Assembly (NCBI GenBank): GCA_011037195.1
Contig: JAAEAF010003775.1
Coordinates: 1-64,000 of the forward strand
Direction of reading: 5' to 3'
From: Triatoma infestans
Taxonomy: Eukaryota > Arthropoda > Insecta > Hemiptera > Reduviidae
Length of the DNA stretch: 64,000 bases
Shown here one piece after another: positions 23,650 to 34,764 of the stretch. Positions within the stretch are counted from its first letter, which is position 1. Every line of letters begins with the position of its first letter. A program made the translations under genes and the position numbers. A model generated the notes under the pieces. The model worked only from the letters and a program-made list of their open reading frames with translations. It was not told where the DNA came from and did not search any database.

Positions 23650-24975
23650 TCCAGCATTGCGGACCCATCTACATATTCAACTATTTCTGATGACTATTAA
23701 GGCTACTAAACTATTAATAACCTTCCACCTCTCCACATTTACGTCCAAGGCGTTGCAAGAGCAGTTGTGGCACGACTACAACAGGGACAAGCTCCCATTT
23801 ATCCCAGGCATACTGGGAATTACCAAGACCTATGGGAGGAGTTGAAGGCGGACCCGATTTTGGATCTGCCTACGGACATAATGACTCCTAGGTATGACTT
23901 CCAAAAACCCTTCAAAGTCTTGATATTAGACAGAGGGGCATGGAAGAATGGGCCGCCAATTACAGGCGAATCTATGTGGTACACGGACGGGTCCAAGATG
24001 GGTGACGGAGTGGGAGCCGGCGTGTACGGGGCTCATCCGAGATGTAATATCTCGGTGAGCCTAGGAAGGCTAGCTACGGTCTTTCAGGCGGAGCTAGTCG
24101 CGATTATTATCTGCGCCGCCGAAATAAGAAGACGGGGAGTGCATAACTCCAGAGTCGTCATTTATTCGGATAGCCAGGCTGCTCTACGGGCAGTTGACTC
24201 ATGGGAGATCAGCTCAAGGCTGGTGTGGGACTGTCTAGGTGCACTCAGGAAAATTAGTAGCCATAATAAGGTCTTCCTGATTTGGGTACCTGGGCACTCG
24301 GGTTACAGAGGCAATGAGGCGGCGGATCGCCAGGCCCGGGAGGGTTCAATCAGAGCACTTATCGGGCCGGAGCCGTTCTGCGGCGTCTCAAGATGCCTCA
24401 GGAGTGTATCCATCAAGACATGGATGCAGGACCGATCAAGGGAATGGTGGGTCAAAAGTTCAGGCCAGAGGCAGGCGAAAAACTTTATCTATAGCCACTC
24501 GCCCAAGCTAACTGCGGAATTACTCCAACTAGGCCGGGTGGCCATAAGGATGGCAGTTGGCGTTCTCACTGGCCATTGCAGACTTAATAAGCATCACATG
24601 GGCCTGGCAACGGATAGCCTGTGTAGGTTTTGTCAGGAAGAAGAGGAGACGGCACTGCACGTGGTATATCAGTGCGAGGCTGGTCTGGCTAAGGTACCGT
24701 CTCTTTGGTAAAGAGAAGCTGGTGCCAAAAGCCTCAGCCAGGGCCCCCTCTCGGACCTATTAAGTCTTTTAAGGCAAGCAGGACTCGAGAGGGTGCTCTG
24801 ATGGCAGGGGCTCTGATTGACCCCTGGGAGCCCTCCCCCCAATTCCACAGTCCGGCTAAGGACAGCATCGGGGGAGGGTCTCCAACTAGGGGGTGCCACA
24901 ATAGATCTTTGGGTGTCGCGGTGGCGTAGGCTGAAGAGCCAATTCCCCCGTTAGAATCTAATCTAATCTATTAAT
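23650..24975 (+). mobile_element. RNase H-bearing LINE, 5'-truncated (family D, copy 1)
   Basis: A GC-rich block ends in a TCTAATCTAATCTA tail (about 24957-24970). It includes the end of the RT connection region, an RNase H domain and a CCHC-like C-terminal finger. The tail pattern and domain order fit the RNase H-carrying jockey/I/R1-group LINEs. Related pieces lie at 25.8, 26.9, 29.4 and 34.8 kb. Confidence 0.85.
23767..24711 (+). pseudogene. LINE RNase H domain and C-terminal zinc-finger region
   Basis: A 314-codon frame. The RNase H catalytic residues are all present: Asp in MWYTDGSKMGD, Glu in VFQAELVAI, Asp in VIYSDSQAALRAV and the final Asp in GYRGNEAADRQA, with WVPGHSG before it. About 110 residues on is CRFCQEEEETALHVVYQCEA, a C-C-H-C finger. 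The frame ends at PSLW by a shift; the remaining tail continues in another frame to about 24930. Its first ATG is internal, since the domain is already in progress upstream (about 23690). Confidence 0.9.
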
Positions 24976-25533
24976 AAAACTAAAAAAGTATTTGTAGAAA
25001 AATTATCAATATTATAACTGATATTCTTGTGGAACTTTTCAGATCAGATTTTAAGTTTTTTTTGTGATAATGGTATTTATATTTTATTAATTTTTGCAAC
25101 GAATCATATTTGTGGAAAATTGTCCTACTAATCTCCGTTAATATTCAAAAATATCCCTTTATTATACAAGTTTTTTTACTGTTATTAATGTTTACCACAG
25201 AAAGGTACATAATAATGTACCTCTTTCATATTCTGCAACAGATTTCTCAACAATGCTTCACGTAACCCAAGGAAACGTGAGGAAATATTCATGTAATGAA
25301 TATTTATGTTTTGTATGTACATAAATCCATTGTTGTACTATAACAAAAGGAGGTAAAGTCAAACATTGATGCATACATTAAATTTTTGCTGTACATCAAA
25401 GTGTTTCGTCACTCGGTCTTCAAAAATTAATCACAATCTTTGGCCAGCTTTATTAATTTGCAAACGTAATTGAACTGTAATAAATTTAGTATATATATTA
25501 ATTAAATGATAATTTCAATTTTTGTTGTTTCAG

Positions 25534-25670
25534 TGTTAAGACGGACATACTACCAGATGGTGCTAAAAGTCAACTATTCATAGCAAACGTCAGGCCATCA
25601 GATTCTGGAAATTATACTTGTTCATTAGGTGAAGTAGCGGTTACGTCAGTCTCCGTGGTAGTAATTACAG
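25534..25670 (+). CDS. dpr-like: dpr-like Ig-domain protein, internal exon (second Ig domain, C-terminal half)
   Basis: Seen: a 137-nt open segment bounded by a 3' splice site (pyrimidine-rich run ending TTTCAG at 25533) and a donor GTAAAT at 25671. It translates as one leading base, 45 codons and one trailing base (incoming phase 2, outgoing phase 1). The product holds LFIANVRPSDSGNYTCS, the Y-x-C core of an Ig F strand, followed by a G strand (VTSVSVVVI). Known: this arrangement, with PSDSGNYTC then a short strand leading into GExPAAMQ, is typical of the insect Dpr / zig-8-like family, two-Ig cell-surface proteins that bind DIP partners at synapses. The next coding exon lies 23.5 kb downstream with matching phase. 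Upstream exons (signal peptide, first Ig domain) were not found and presumably lie left of the window or are missed. The paralogue cannot be resolved. Confidence 0.87.
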
Positions 25671-25769
25671 GTAAATTATTATTTATTGATTTAATTGTTA
25701 AAATTATTCATTTATATTGTTATTAAGTCTAAAAGAGACTCCTAAATAAAGCTTTGACAATGGGCTCTT

Positions 25770-26300
25770 TAAAGTCCTTTACCGTACAAAATGGCTTGTA
25801 AGCATGGCCGCCAATATTAGGCGATTCTGTATTAATACAAGTTACTATGTATGTTACTATCTGTGTACTCATGGACGGCTCCAGGATAGAAGATGTTCCT
25901 GGAAGCGGAGTTTACGAGGCTAATCCGAAGTGTAAAAACTTGCTAAGCCTAGGTAAAAACTAGCCACAGTCTGAGAGGTACCAAACAATAATTATTAAGT
26001 GTTGTTGAAATAATAAGACTGGTGATACATAATTCCAGTGTCATCATCTTCTCAGTTAGCTAGGCTGCTAAACGAGTTATTACTACCTACCATTCAAGTC
26101 AATTCAAACACCAGTCTCTGGGGTATTGTCACGAAAGTTAGTGGCCAAAAAAAGAATATCCAGGAATTCGAGTACAAAGTCAATGGAAGCTGTGGATCCT
26201 TGCCAGTGAGGGTTCCACAAAAATCTTTTATGGCATATCCACAGCAGTAGGTTAAAAAAAACCCTAAGCTAGAGGCAGGCGCCAAGTATATGGCAGCTTT
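25770..26300 (+). pseudogene. decayed LINE RNase H fragment (family D, copy 2)
   Basis: Broken traces of the same domain, about 100 bp after the dpr-like exon: a DGSRIEDVPGSGVYEANPKC-like stretch at about 25875-25940, then SSQLARLLNEL-like (from SDSQAALRA) near 26040. It has several stops and shifts. Confidence 0.65.
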
Positions 26301-26914
26301 TTTGCCATGTCAACTCTGTAATAGAATCAATCACCATCAAATTCCCCACAAAAAAAGCTGGATTCAATAATTGTATTAGCAGGCGCATCGAAGCGACACT
26401 CTGAGCATCCACTACCGCACACATTATCTCCCCTGTCACGTCTACTACAATGTATTGGTAAATGAGCTTTAACTTTGACATTTCTTCCTTCTATACCCTT
26501 TTCCCTTTAGGTATTTAGGAATGTTTCCAGGCCGTTCGCGTCATTAAAGGCGTATTGGTTCCCCTCGTGCAAGAATGAGTTTCGTTTCACAAGAAAGTAA
26601 GATCACTTCGATAGTTGGGTTGTTGTTTGTGCAAGATCCAACTTACGTAGATGTGCCTTAAATTTTGACGTCGAATCTCTCACATTAACGCTGTATCTAC
26701 TAGTAGAAGAAATTAAAGTTCTGGCTGAATATTCAGTCGCCAGAACAACTTTGCTATTAACAAGTTCAATCTTGAAATGCCATCTTAGCTAATCCACCGT
26801 TAGAGCAAGCAAGAATTGTAACTAGCTCATATTACTGTTCAAGCGACTCACATTAATCAACGTTACTATTCTTGACGCTACCGATAATCATCCGCCCGTC
26901 ATTCTATCCTCTAT

Positions 26915-27425
26915 AATACTATGTAATAAGATAATAAGACGGGTGATACATAATTTCAGAGTCCTCATCCTTTCAAACAGGCTGGCTGCTCTACGAGTTA
27001 TTACTTCTCACCAAGTCAATTGAAGACTAGTGTAGAAGTATTTGGGTATTCTCGCGAAAATTAGTGTCTAAAACAAGGTCCTTCTAGACTGGTTATCCAG
27101 GCGTTCGGGGTACAAAGACACAGTAGGCAGCCAGGATCGTCTTGCCAGTGAGGCTACTATAGAATCCCTTATTGGACCCGAATCCTTTTGAAGCATTTAT
27201 ATCAGTGTGAAATGCTTAGCGGCTCAGAGTCCATGTCTAAAGAGAAGAAAAACTGAAGACTTCAAGCTGTATCCAAGAGCCTCTTGTATCCCAGATCCCT
27301 AACTCTAATTAAATAGACAAGATTTGAGAAGGGATTCTAATTGTGGGGGCCACAATAAAGTCATAGGGTTCGTGGTGGTGAAGTCTACTAGCCAACCCCT
27401 ACAGAATCTAATCTAATCTAGATCT
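26915..27425 (+). pseudogene. decayed LINE 3' half (family D, copy 3)
   Basis: Starts with RNase H traces (CAGGCTGGCTGCTCTACGAG, from SQAAL-R), passes a GPEPF-like trace at about 27175 and ends in the same GAATCTAATCTAATCTA tail as copy 1 (about 27405-27422). No frame survives. Confidence 0.65.
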
Positions 27426-28274
27426 AAATAAATAAAATCTCGAAATGTCTTTATATAAAAAAATTACCACAAGCTAGTCTCTCCCTTCCTTATCAGTATC
27501 ATTAGAAATTGAGAGTCCACCGAAATGAACAAGTTAATCATATATTCACCTAAAACACTGAGATGCAATCAAGTACCAATAAAATAAATTCTATAATCTT
27601 CTTACTCTCTCATAATAATCCGCTTATTGGAAAATTAACAACTCTACAATAACTCAACAAATCAATTCTATCTATACTAAAAAAGATGATTGAAACGTAG
27701 TGGGCCCAGTCAGGGAATAGAGTAAAATAAAATGTTTGCCCTCACAATAAACCGTCAGTTTCTATTTATAACATCATAAAATCGATTGGAGATTTTAAAG
27801 AGCTCTTGAGGACGATTTCGTTTATTGAAGGAACAAAAGAACCATTCAAAAAGTGGAAGCATTTTTTTTAACTGCCAGCCATCATAGCTGCTGCCAACTG
27901 CATTTTAATTGAAATAAATCTGGTCTATGAAACTCATACAATTTTCGATTATTTTATTTATCAAATTCAATTGGCCATTTTTTTAAAAAAAAAAAATCAA
28001 TTTTGTTGTAAATTAATTGAATGTTTGTGAAACTATTGGGTGAAATGTTGTACAATTCACGTTAATGGTCCTTGATAGAGAACCAGAATTGTCCTTTTTA
28101 TTTAAATATTAAAAGAAGTATTTAGTGTTGTAAATACTTTTATTTAAAGTATTAGTATTTATTTAGCAAGTTCATGTACTTTTTTTTGGAGGGGCCCAAT
28201 GCTCTGCTCTTTCACCATCTATTGTACTATGCCCCTTGGGTGTCAAAGACTGCCCATAGCGTACCAAACAGATG
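27426..28274. other. AT-rich intronic stretch
   Basis: No coding sense. The A run at 27987-27998 may mark an old retro-insertion tail. Confidence 0.45.
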
Positions 28275-28661
28275 TCCTAACCAGTGATGGCGAACCTTTT
28301 GAGCTCAGTGTGTCAAAATTTTGAAAAATAGAAACATAATTCTCGTGACGTGTCACTCATCAAGTTAATTATTTGTTTAATGCCATTTAAAATACAAAAG
28401 CCAAAATTGTGAAACCAATAGTTTACATTTAGAGACTTGTCTTACATATTTCATTGACACTTAACATACAAAATCAAGTAATATATATATATAAAATATA
28501 ATTGAACAAAAACAGAAAAACAATATAAATTTATACAATTAGAAAATAAATATATATGAAAAATTAGTGACTTTTTTGGTGTGGTGGTTGGTTCCGCAGA
28601 GCTGGAAAGCATCAGAGACATTTTCCGTGGTAGCCTGCTTCATTTTGTTGTCATCGACCGG

Positions 28662-28689
28662 TTTCGGGCGTTCGCCCATCTTCAGGATG
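28662..28689 (-). ncRNA. hammerhead-ribozyme-like motif, left arm of hairpin
   Basis: The minus-strand mirror of the motif in the right arm: CATC, CTGAAGA, GGGCG-AA-CGCCC, GAAA, ACCGGT, C, GATG are all preserved. The two motifs face each other in the same hairpin, so a transcript through the element would contain one of them in sense on either strand. Confidence 0.5.
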
Positions 28690-28794
28690 CGTTTTTCAGA
28701 CAGTGCGACAACACAGACTTGTACAGAGCAAACTTGAGTGTGAAAACTAAGTTTGCTCTGTGCATGTCGGTGTTGTCACACTGTCTGAAAAACG

Positions 28795-28832
28795 CATCCT
28801 GAAGATGGGCGAACGCCCGAAACCGGTCGATG
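28795..28832 (+). ncRNA. hammerhead-ribozyme-like motif, right arm of hairpin
   Basis: Stem I CATC/GATG encloses the core CTGAAGA, a stem II GGGCG-AA-CGCCC (preceded by one unpaired T), GAAA, a palindromic minimal stem III ACCGGT and a C at the cleavage position. The order is that of a type I hammerhead with the very short stem III described for Penelope-like elements. Activity is not proven; the extra T after CTGAAGA is atypical. Confidence 0.5.
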
Positions 28833-28873
28833 ACTACAAAATGAAGCAGGCTACCGCGGAAAATGTCTCTGAT

Positions 28874-29057
28874 GACTTTTTTGGTGCTGAAGTTTGTCTG
28901 CTAAATCTTCTATTTCGGGTTTATACTTGGTACATTTCAAGGCCAAGCAAGCGCCACTGACTTCATCTGTTAACCGATTCCGTTTGTTTGTCTTAATATT
29001 ATTTAATGCTGAGAACAATGTCTCACAAAAATATGTGGATGAAAAAATTGTTAGCAA
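28874..29057 (-). pseudogene. hAT transposase C-terminal (dimerisation) domain remnant
   Basis: Minus-strand reading gives FSSTYFCETLFSALNNIKTN, then KRNRLTDE and CLALKCTKYKPEIEDLA. This is the hATC block (STY-CE-xFS-xxN-xxKxxxRxRLTDE) of transposases related to SPIN/Charlie-type elements. The original C-terminus appears to be QHQKSH followed by TAA, and the nested hairpin inserted exactly at those codons. No catalytic part remains. Confidence 0.82.
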
Positions 29058-29394
29058 AACAACTAAAGGAGATCTCGAGGAGCGGTCAATAAAATGTACA
29101 CTTTTTTTTTAATCTTTTCCAACGTTTCGACAAATTTATTGTCTTTTTCAGGGATAAAATTAAAAAAAATGTTAATCGGTATTTACAATTTCCATGAAAC
29201 AAACTAAACACAAAATATGTAGTAAACAGAGAGAGTTGCTAACTATGTGAGCTACATTATCAGAAAAAAAAGATTTTTGAATTATGAAATTTTTTATCTT
29301 TGAAGATGCGTGTCACCAAAAATGAGCTCGCGTGTCAGCACTGACACGCGTGTCATAGGTTCGCCATCACTGTCCTAGACGAACTCCGTCTAGA

Positions 29395-30310
29395 CAAAAC
29401 CACTATCAGGTTGAGATCCCTAAGGAGTTCTGATAACCTGGCAAGCTCTAGGGAGGATATATTACCCTGGGTAAGTACCCAGGTTCTTAAATCTTCTCTG
29501 ATTGGCAGCCTCGCAGTCCGTTAGGAGAAGCAATGGAGTTTTCACCAACTCCCCACAGAATCTGCATGTGCTATCATTCTCCAAACCCAGCTTCGTCAGG
29601 TGTCCTCGGAGAAAATTGAATATCTTAGAAAAACAAATAAAAATGAAATTAAGTGAAAATTGCTCCTACCTTCTTTAGGTCATAGAAATGCGGCCAATCC
29701 TCGGCTAGAACTGTGGAGAGTGGGGCAGGTTCTTAATCAACCACAAAGTAAACCGTACACTAAACATTAACTACATTTTACAATAGTTACAAGGAAAACA
29801 AATGAGGAAAATCCAGTTTACATACATAAAGTGAGTAGAGAACGAAAATATAGACATACACAGTTACGAGCGAGAGAAGAGAGTGATCCCCTCCCTTTTT
29901 CTCTCTGACTAGCTCACTGTTGTAGGGCAAAGTCTGCTTACATATTTACCCAGACAGATCATGGCCTGCTGCAATCCAGGAAGAGAGTTTCAGAGTTGAA
30001 ACCTCCTTTAAACTCCTCCTCCTTCCTAAGTTCTTCCAAGAGAAACTGGTCGCTGAAAAAGGTTTAGGCCCTAGAAGCGTGGGATACAGCCCCTATTTTT
30101 GCTAGAGCAAAGGCCACTCATTCCCTACAATGCCAACATGTCCTGACTTTATTTCTCTTGCCTAGGACATTAAGTTTACCTAGGCATTCCTAAACCATTT
30201 TAGAGCTAATGACAAAAGCGCTAAGTGTTCTAAAAGCAGCCTGGCTATCGGAAAGGAATACAATCTCCTGATTTCTATATCTCCTACAAGTCCATGTATT
30301 TATATTTACA
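29395..30310 (-). pseudogene. decayed LINE RNase H and finger region (family D-related), interrupted
   Basis: Minus-strand traces: RNase H residues near 30250, then LLGPKPFSATSF (about 30070), then after an interruption TKLGLENDSTCRFCGELVKT (about 29590-29540). About 325 bp (29615-29938) unlike the LINE lies between and may be an inserted LTR-like piece. It is closest to the 34.8-kb copy. Confidence 0.65.
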
Positions 30311-30839
30311 AAAATATATTATAAATCAATCGAAATCAATCTTATAAAAAAAAAAAAGTCTACCCTAATGTTCCTGAACCGAATAATTCAAGTAGGATAT
30401 CAGTGTTTGTTTAACTGTGCTGTTTAAAGGCACCCCAGTGTCCCGGGGCATCTCAGTGCAGCTTGCTACCACTGATATCATACATCCGCTAAAGTATGTT
30501 TATCTATCATTCATTGGCCTGCCTTTGTAGGTAAGTTTGACAAAATATTCAAACATATTCACATAATAAGAAACCTACCTATTTTTATACCTGACCAATT
30601 ATACCAGAATTTGACAGTAATACCTAATGGTCCGAGAAACATATAGATAAATGTAATACCTAAGGATATAGATAAATGTAACATAAATATAGAGGTATTT
30701 CGGGGGGAGGGAGGTCAAGTATCACCAACTAACCCATGCAGATAGGGAAGTGAAGAAAGCCCGCTAATAATATAGAGCTAAACCGATATTTTTGAAATCT
30801 AGGAAATTTCCCAAAACTGTATAAAAATCATTTTTTTTT

Positions 30840-31040
30840 TTTTTTTGAAGTACGTGACATAAAAGTGATAGATATGTCCGTGCTGAGTATTTTAAGTTTA
30901 AAGAAAATCGTTGCAACAGTTTTCGAGAAAATCCCCCCCCCCCAAAATTCAAAAATATAAAGTCTCACTTCCGGTTAACTCGATTTTCTTCAGAATTGGA
31001 ATTTATTAATGCTTCTATTGAATCTTAATATATAATGTAG
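30840..31040 (-). repeat. Rep-A, diverged fragment left of the mariner
   Basis: Contains TCACTTCCGGTTAACTCGAT (the inverted monomer start) and GTTTTCGAGAAAATC; interrupted by T- and C-runs. Confidence 0.55.
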
Positions 31041-31269
31041 GTAGTAAAAAAAACATACAATTTATGACGTATTATTGGAGTGAATCATAAAAAAATGACC
31101 GATTTTGTTTACATGCACTTTATCCTCTACAGAAAAAAAAGAGCGTTTATATTTTGTTGAACTTTTTCATATTCTTATTTTTGCATAAACAAATAATAGA
31201 GAATGAATTTATCAAAAAAGTTATCCTGGATCGCTTTTAGTAATGTCGTAGCATTTTTTTTTAAACAAG

Positions 31270-32155
31270 ATGACGTTAAAGTTTGAAATATTAGTAACAT
31301 TACGCTATCATTGGAAAAGAAAGTTTTCAGCCACCGAAACTACTCGTTTAGTGCGGAAATTTGAAGAGGATGATGCTCTTTTTTTGAACGGACAGTGGTG
31401 TAGGTGGTTTCAGAAATTTAATAACGGTGACATTAGTCTTGAGAAGATCGAAAAATCATCATTTGATGAAGAAGCTCTGCGGGGTTACTTGGAAGCTGAC
31501 CCGACCAAATGTACTAGGGAGTTGGCAGCAGAACTCGAAATATCCCAAGCCACCATAAATCGTGGGCTGTACTGAGGAAAGCGTATCGTTCAGCTGGAGT
31601 GGTTCCCCATGAGTTGGCCGCTGAACAAGCTCAACAGCGAGTAGAAATTGGTCAAAATCTTTTGGAAAATCCAAATGACCATCGGTTCATCGAAAGTATT
31701 GTCACTTGCGATGAAAAATGGATATATTGGAGTAACCCTAAGACCAAGAAACAATGGTTACACTGCAACCAGCCTGTTCTACCTGTCGGCTAAACAGGGT
31801 CAATTCGAAAAAAAAAATACTTTCTGTTTTTTGGAATTATGAAGGCGTAATTTATTATGCGTTCGTTCCCGAACATCAGTCTGGAACTTTATAGCGAGCA
31901 GTTAGAAAGAATGTACGTTGTTTTCGCCCAGCGTTTCCCAAGGTTAGTTACCAGAAATAAAGTTTTGTATCAACAAGATAACGCTCGACCACACACTTCT
32001 CGTTACACCAAACAAAAACTTTCAGAATTACAAGGGGATTGAGCTTTTTCTCCACCCTGTTTAAAGTCCGGACCTAGAACCTTCCGATAATCATCTGTTC
32101 CGGTCATTGGCGCACCTTTCTTCAAGGAAAAACCTTTAATACTGAAATGTCTGAG
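31270..32155 (+). pseudogene. mariner transposase, N-terminal and central part, degraded
   Basis: Three frames in series: 31270-31575 (helix-turn-helix part, CRWFQKFNNGDISLE and TRELAAELEISQATINRGL), 31599-31793 (VPHELAAEQAQQRVEI, then the catalytic VTCDEKWIYW), and 31857-32042 (LYQQDNARPHTS, the second catalytic Asp region). Next come out-of-frame traces of SPDLEPSDNHLF (third Asp region) and QGKTFNTEMSE at the insertion point. The motifs are those of mariner D,D34D transposases. At least three frame breaks rule out activity. Confidence 0.88.
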
Positions 32156-32664
32156 GGTATGGCTGTGTTGTTTTGGTAGTATGGCTTGTAGCGTGAGCGG
32201 TTTAGTAAAGGGCTTGTGTGTATGTTCAAAGAGAAGAAAAGTAATAAGAAATAATTAAGAAAGCACTGGTAGATTAAATAAAATATATTATCTTTAAGGA
32301 GATTTAAATACTTTTCAATAACACAATAATATGCTGTAAAGTATACTGAAGCTAGATTGATTTAGCTTAAGGACTAGCGCTGTTGTCTACTGGTAGAATG
32401 TGTTCTGGTTCGGTGCCTGTTTCAGACTGTCCTGTTTGAAAGCATGCCTTCTCTTCACAGTTCATATCCTCTCCAGGGAGAACGGGTAGACAATGCTAAC
32501 CAAGTTCATGAACTCTAAAAGATAAAGCCAACCAGGTCCTTTGAACTCTTTCTGTAACTATAGTCTTCTACCTGTGTGTACCCTTTTTGCCAGCGTATGC
32601 TAGATTTTTCTCAAATAAAATATATTTGAAAATATACTTCTGGCATCCATCACAATACCCTGGG
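32156..32664 (+). mobile_element. LTR-like repeat (family L), copy inside the mariner
   Basis: About 500 bp share GAGCGGTTTAGTAAAGGGCTTG, quoted here as the core GCGGTTTAGTAAAGGGCTTG, with copies at 11.9, 19.2 and 54.2 kb. The copies end near TGGCATCCATCA, and two others have TGGCACT or TGACACT there, reminiscent of a primer-binding site starting TGG. Exact edges are unclear; GAGG occurs on both sides and may be the target duplication. A solo LTR is the best guess. Confidence 0.5.
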
Positions 32665-32790
32665 CGAGGTTCAAAATGGAGTTACGGAATTCTTCCGTTC
32701 AAAACCCAAAGATTGGTATTGCGAAGGAATTCGGCAGCTAGCCTCGAGATGGAAACCAACCATAGAACACAACGGTGTACATTAACACAT
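32665..32790 (+). pseudogene. mariner transposase C-terminus, separated by the LTR-like insertion
   Basis: A short frame to the right of the insertion reads EVQNGVTEFF, then SKPKDWYCEGIRQLASRW and ends NGVH before TAA. This is the conserved mariner C-terminal block (FF-SK...Y-xx-GI-xx-L-xx-RW...NG). It continues the protein interrupted at about 32155, which shows that the LTR-like element landed in an existing mariner. Confidence 0.8.
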
Positions 32791-32900
32791 TACACATTAC
32801 ACAACATTTGAACATTAAAATAAAATTGAATATTGTTAAATAAAATAAAACTGTTTTTTTAAATTTGCAAGAAAAACGGTCGTTTTTTATGACTCACCCA

Positions 32901-33559
32901 TATATTTTTAGAGTAAATTTATGTGTCTAGATATGATTATAAAGTTTAAAGAAAATCATTGATGCAAGAAGAGGGTAAGCAGTTTTAGTTAAAGAGCGAC
33001 TTGAAAAGCTCATACTCTTTATTAAAAGTGATGTCATAATTATATGAAATTAGGCCAACACAATTAAGGGAGCCAAAAATAAATTGAAGTGTCTCAATAT
33101 TAAACTGAAGTGTCTATATAGGGAAGACTAATGCCCAAGGCTTTCCCAGAATCCTTCTGAAGTGGAATTTCCCATATATGTAAAGTAGCTGTACCAAGTT
33201 TAAGGAGGAAAAGTGATGAGGAAAAATGAAAATTTAGCTAACATATTTAAGGGAAGGGATCCATTGTTAAACTAAAATATCAGAGTTGAACTCCCTGATA
33301 TTTTAATTTTTGAGTTAATTTTGTGTTCTTTTCCGGTTTCACACACACACTCTTTCTATTATCGCACATACTCACATAAAGAGAAAGATAGAGAGACAGA
33401 CAGAACATTTATTTCTGATGAGACTAAAATTTAAAAAATCTGGTAAGAAATACTATCGCTCTTACTCCTGTTATTTTTTTTTTAAATACATATATATAAA
33501 TATATATATTTTATATACTACCTGTACATATATTTATACATTATGTAAATGTGAGATTC
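32901..33559. other. AT-rich with Rep-A-like scraps
   Basis: ATAAAGTTTAAAGAAAATCA (32938) and AAAATCTGGTAAGAAATACT (33434) are Rep-A-like words. TATA and CACACA repeats at 33340-33540. Confidence 0.4.
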
Positions 33560-34510
33560 ATCATAACTATGATGCACTGAGAATACCTTAGGACTCAGCG
33601 CCACAATCAGAGAGGCATATCGAGAGGAGCCAACCAATGCTGGAACTATCAGGACATTAAACAGGGAGCTAGGTGTTTAGGAGGTCGCGTGGCCAACGTC
33701 GTTTCAAGCGACATGGAGGATTGTCAGGATGGGTTGATGATGATAGGGCTTATACTGTAGGATTGGGATCAGTCACTAGGTTATTGTGGAAATTAAGGAA
33801 GCGAGTATGTATTAACTCGTTAACGAAGGGGATACTGTGGTCTTTGTGGAGAGTTAAATTTGAGACATAATATGGTGCGTTGACAATATGGCGAAGGATT
33901 TTAGATTGAAAGGATTGGATTCATTGGATGTTGGATTGTTTCGCGGAGCCCCACAGCTCAGCTCCGTAAGTCCAGAATGTCTCAGCAATGTTTTGTATAG
34001 AGTCAGTTTGTTTTGTACGTTTATGGTTGATCTCCGTCCAAACAGTCTTCGTAGTTGTCCATAACGTCTATTTAATTCTTTTCTTTTCAGTCTCGTATGA
34101 GGGTTCCAAGTAAATCGACTGTCTAAATACAGTCCTAGGTAGCGTACTTGTGTGGAAGTCGGTATTTCTGTATTAATATGTACGGAGGGGCAAGTTTGTC
34201 TACATAAAGTGAATGTAATCTGTTGGCATTTGTTTTCGTTCAATCTTATTTTCCATTTCTTGCACCAAGAAGAGATGAGGTCAAGGTGTTCTTGGATATA
34301 AGAGGAAGTTTGAGCAGGATCAGGATTTGCAGATAATATTGCAGTATCATCCTCTTAAGTTGTGATCAAGGTTTCTGGATGTGTGGGGAATATCAGCAGT
34401 GAATACTGTGTACAAGACCGGGCCAAGAATGCTTCCTTGTGGTACGCCGGCATGGATGGGTTTGATTTCAGAGAACTCAATGCTGCACTTAATTTTCTTT
34501 AAACTCGAAA
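33560..34510 (-). pseudogene. jockey-like LINE reverse transcriptase, decayed
   Basis: Minus-strand order: AGVPQGSILGPVLYTVF (about 34455-34400), a broken DDTAILSANPDPAQTSSYI (about 34360-34300), WCKKWKI...LNENKCQQITF, and a clean frame 34243-33854 with VRYLGLYLDSRFTWNPH, KLTLYKTLLR and ELSCGAP. It then fades into FVNEL and FHNNLVTDPNP near 33790. This is the RT palm-thumb and C-terminus of a jockey-like LINE of another subfamily than the 44.5-kb one. Confidence 0.82.
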
Positions 34511-34764
34511 TTTACATATTTGTCATAATATAAATATAGAGTTTGGGGTGGTTGGGGAGGGGATAAGTACCAACCTCTATTAATCTTGGCAGGTAGAGAA
34601 GTGATTATAGCCCAATAGACTGCACCAATAACCAACACTGAACCAAACTGCATGTACGTAACATTTGAAATTGAACGCCACTAATTCCCCCTTACAACTA
34701 ACCTAAAATCAATCGTTTCCGGGAAAAATGTATCAAATAAAAGTGATACGTCTGTATCTCTTAC

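Larger units (their letters stand above)
28582..28872. mobile_element. inverted-repeat (hairpin) element, Penelope-LTR-like arms, 14-bp target duplication
   Basis: Two arms of about 125 bp (28611-28735 and 28749-28873) are inverted copies with only about six differences, separated by a loop of roughly 13 bp. The whole is flanked by the perfect repeat TGACTTTTTTGGTG (28568-28581 and 28873-28886), with one base shared with the right arm. Each arm matches single copies at 12.86 and 18.80 kb and carries a hammerhead-like core. Head-to-head LTR-like units are known for Penelope-like retroelements. Confidence 0.75.
28282..29372 (-). mobile_element. hAT-superfamily element with 8-bp-type target duplication
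   Basis: The ends CAGTGATGGCGAACCT (28282) and AGGTTCGCCATCACTG (ending 29372) are inverted repeats of hAT type. They are flanked by TCCTAAC (28275-28281) and TCCTAGAC (29373-29380), consistent with an 8-bp duplication that lost one base on the left. The body holds the C-terminal transposase domain on the minus strand, a nested hairpin element and a Penelope-like scrap at about 29105-29150. Confidence 0.82.
31075..32900 (+). mobile_element. mariner element split by an LTR-like insertion
   Basis: Seen: imperfect terminal inverted repeats (TGGAGTGAATCATAAAAA near 31076 against TGGGTGAGTCATAAAAAA read inward from 32900) lie next to TA dinucleotides at 31073 and 32901. Transposase sequence in plus orientation starts at 31270, is cut at about 32155, and resumes at about 32670. 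Removing the interior gives about 1.3 kb, the usual mariner size. The interior interruption matches the LTR-like repeat also found at 11.9, 19.2 and 54.2 kb. Confidence 0.88.

Noticed and set aside
24314..24929. Additional frames overlapping the RNase H ORF on both strands
   Set aside because: GC-rich shadows of the real LINE frame; the 24705-24929 plus frame is only the shifted tail.
28581..28960. ORFs reading through the 28.6-kb hairpin
   Set aside because: They arise from the inverted arms; the palindrome forces similar frames on both strands.
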